In this document: piece after piece, positions 62,421 to 64,000 of the stretch
Position numbering within the stretch: the first letter of the stretch is position 1
Layout of the letters: every line of letters starts with the position of its first letter
NCBI GenBank assembly: GCA_023634235.1
Contig: JAMKCF010000019.1
Coordinates: 2,480,001-2,544,000, forward strand
DNA: 64,000 nt
Direction: 5' to 3'
From: Pisaster brevispinus
Lineage: Eukaryota; Echinodermata; Asteroidea; Forcipulatida; Asteriidae
Translations under genes and position numbers: made by a program
Notes under the pieces: generated by a model
Databases searched by the model: none
The model's input: the letters and a program-made list of their open reading frames with translations, nothing else
Told to the model about the DNA's origin: nothing

Positions 62421-64000
62421 ACCGCTTCAAGTGTCAATCACTTAGAAACTGGCAAACACCGCCAGACAACAGGGCTTAACAACATCTTCCACTGGAAACT
62501 CTTCATCCCAAACTGAATGTTCAAGCCCAAAATATACATATTAAAACATCCATGCGGATAAAAGAAAGTTATTTTTATCCATGTGATTAATTTCTCTGAG
62601 GTTTTTTTTTCTTCCCTTCATTGTTATATGTTTTGTTACAATCAATTTTACTTCCTCAATGCAGTGACGTTGCAGGAATCCAACTTGAACAGACTACAAT
62701 GGCCGTCTGCATACGGTGTACACACCTGAGCGATCGGGTACGTGACGAGTTGCTCAACAGGACTGCCCACCGGCTACAGCTATAGCGACCCATGACGTCA
62801 TGCCTATTGTTCAACTGATTATCAGCTTGGTACTATTCAAAGACACGTCCCACAATGAAGAATGTTCAATGGGGTACGCTCGTACCCATAATTGCAAACA
62901 TTATATTGGCCCTCTCTGTAGCACTATATGGCTTGGTTAAAAAATATACAGTAGTAGGTCTCGTTTTTCCCAACAACAAACGCTCCAATAGCCGCCCTCT
63001 GTGTTAACCTTTACAGAGGGTACAAGAAGATAAAAGCGAAGCATGCCTCCCAAACAATGTTTTTTTTTCCTGTTGGTTGCCGACTTCAGTAGCACCTTAT
63101 TAAAGCCGACCTTTCACACTCAGCAAGCTGTGGACCAGTTCGGGCCGACATTAGAGTCGCACCTAAGTGTGAAGATTTTCGAAAGATTTTTTTCCACTGT
63201 TTGTCGGCCCGTCTACTCATAAAAAAAATCAAGTAATAAATCACATTGGAAACTGACTGGGTAAAAATTCATTACTTGTTCAGATATCAATCTTGATACA
63301 AATGACAAAGCAAGCACAAAAAAACTGTACTAAATGTAAATCCGAAGTCTATACCATGATAGGCATTTTTACACACAAACTTATGGAGTTGGGCTTTGAA
63401 AGTAGTGTGTAGTTTTAACTTGCGTTTTGACAAAGAAAGTTGATATTGGTTTAGACACCTGTTGCGTACACATTAAATGATAGAGGTGGGTTTAGGTTTA
63501 AAACATTACTATACCAAATGTCATTGGTCCAAGTAGAAAAAAAAATTCAAAATGAAAAAAGCATTTTGAAAACATGGTGTTTTTGCGTTTGTTTGTGTAC
63601 ACTGTTGTGCAGCCCCAGAAACTTGAAACACCTTTAGCATTTTTTGTTTCTCCAAAAGTGCCAAATGTTGTTAATTCTACAACTGGTATGCTGTGACTTG
63701 TTTACTTAGAAGACTTTTTGAGGAACAGTTGAACCAAGAGTAACCAATTTGTTTTAGGAATAATAATAATAATACGCTGTGAAAACCATGTCAATATAAG
63801 CATGTTTTTGTTCTGTTATAAAGTTCAAAAAGTTGTCATTTCTACATCTGGTTTGTTGTGACTCATTTACTTGGAATATTTTTTTTTTGAGAGAGAGAGA
63901 GCTGTTGAAATATTGCCTGCATCGCAAAGCCTGGAGTAGAATTTGTTTTGTTTTTTTATCAATATTGGGTGAAATATATTTATACAAGAATATCACATCA
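62421..64000. other. Upstream flank of foxA, no gene
   Basis: No coding region was recognised. TCF-like CTTTGAA/TTCAAAG cores occur near 62835 and 63395, consistent with but not proof of beta-catenin/TCF input known for sea urchin foxA. A diverged direct duplication (about 63667-63735 against 63832-63908, offset about 165 bp) and a short GA run (63889-63902) are present. The window ends before any upstream neighbour appears. Confidence 0.6.
63667..63908. repeat. Diverged direct duplication, offset about 165 bp
   Basis: The segment beginning GTTGTTAATTCTACAACTGG (63667) is repeated with substitutions from 63832. Both copies share TTCTACA.CTGGT, TGTGACT..TTTACTT and a terminal GTTGA. The second copy has gained a T-run and a GA microsatellite. 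I know no family for it. Confidence 0.6.

Overview
The window is animal nuclear DNA, AT-rich and full of introns-or-intergenic-type sequence, microsatellites, short foldback elements and tRNA-derived SINEs. It contains one gene that I can name: an intronless foxA (HNF3-type forkhead) gene on the minus strand, coding region 60734-62116. The forkhead domain, the Groucho-binding C-terminal box and the Met-rich N-terminus fit an invertebrate deuterostome. An echinoderm is my best guess, but the window alone does not prove the class.

Layout. Positions 1-58.7 kb lie on the 3' side of foxA and hold no protein-coding gene that I recognise. This desert is AT-rich sequence with scattered GC-richer islands a few hundred bases long, which are candidates for conserved non-coding or regulatory elements. 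It also contains identifiable repeats: an 85-bp-arm palindrome (2766-2936), two copies of a short terminal-inverted-repeat element (7221-7355 and 34310-34437), a TTTA array (8281-8450), a 22-bp minisatellite of about 1 kb (15682-16678), two copies of an element dense in TGACCC/GGGTCA (19332-19557 and 41725-41926), two copies of one tRNA-derived SINE in opposite orientations (25565-25852 minus, 30838-31165 plus), a different tRNA-derived SINE (38401-38562 minus), a three-copy tandem repeat of about 135-150 bp (39376-39781), and several microsatellites. From about 58.7 to 60.7 kb is the probable foxA 3' UTR, with the first minus-strand AATAAA about 2 kb past the stop. From 62.1 to 62.4 kb is a promoter-like region with a TATA-like box, a CCAAT box, a CACGCCC box and a perfect forkhead site. 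62.4-64 kb is further upstream sequence with a diverged duplication.

Functionally the window is a single developmental-regulator locus in a large non-coding neighbourhood. In several deuterostomes foxA belongs to the conserved pharyngeal gene cluster (nkx2.1, nkx2.2, pax1/9, slc25a21, mipol1, foxA). I looked for exons of such neighbours and found none I could support. I did not find a new multi-gene system. The observations most worth testing are the possible foxA autoregulatory site, the Met-every-third-residue domain and the Ala-to-Gly change in forkhead helix 1, the long near-perfect hairpin, and the minisatellite built on nuclear-receptor-like half-sites.
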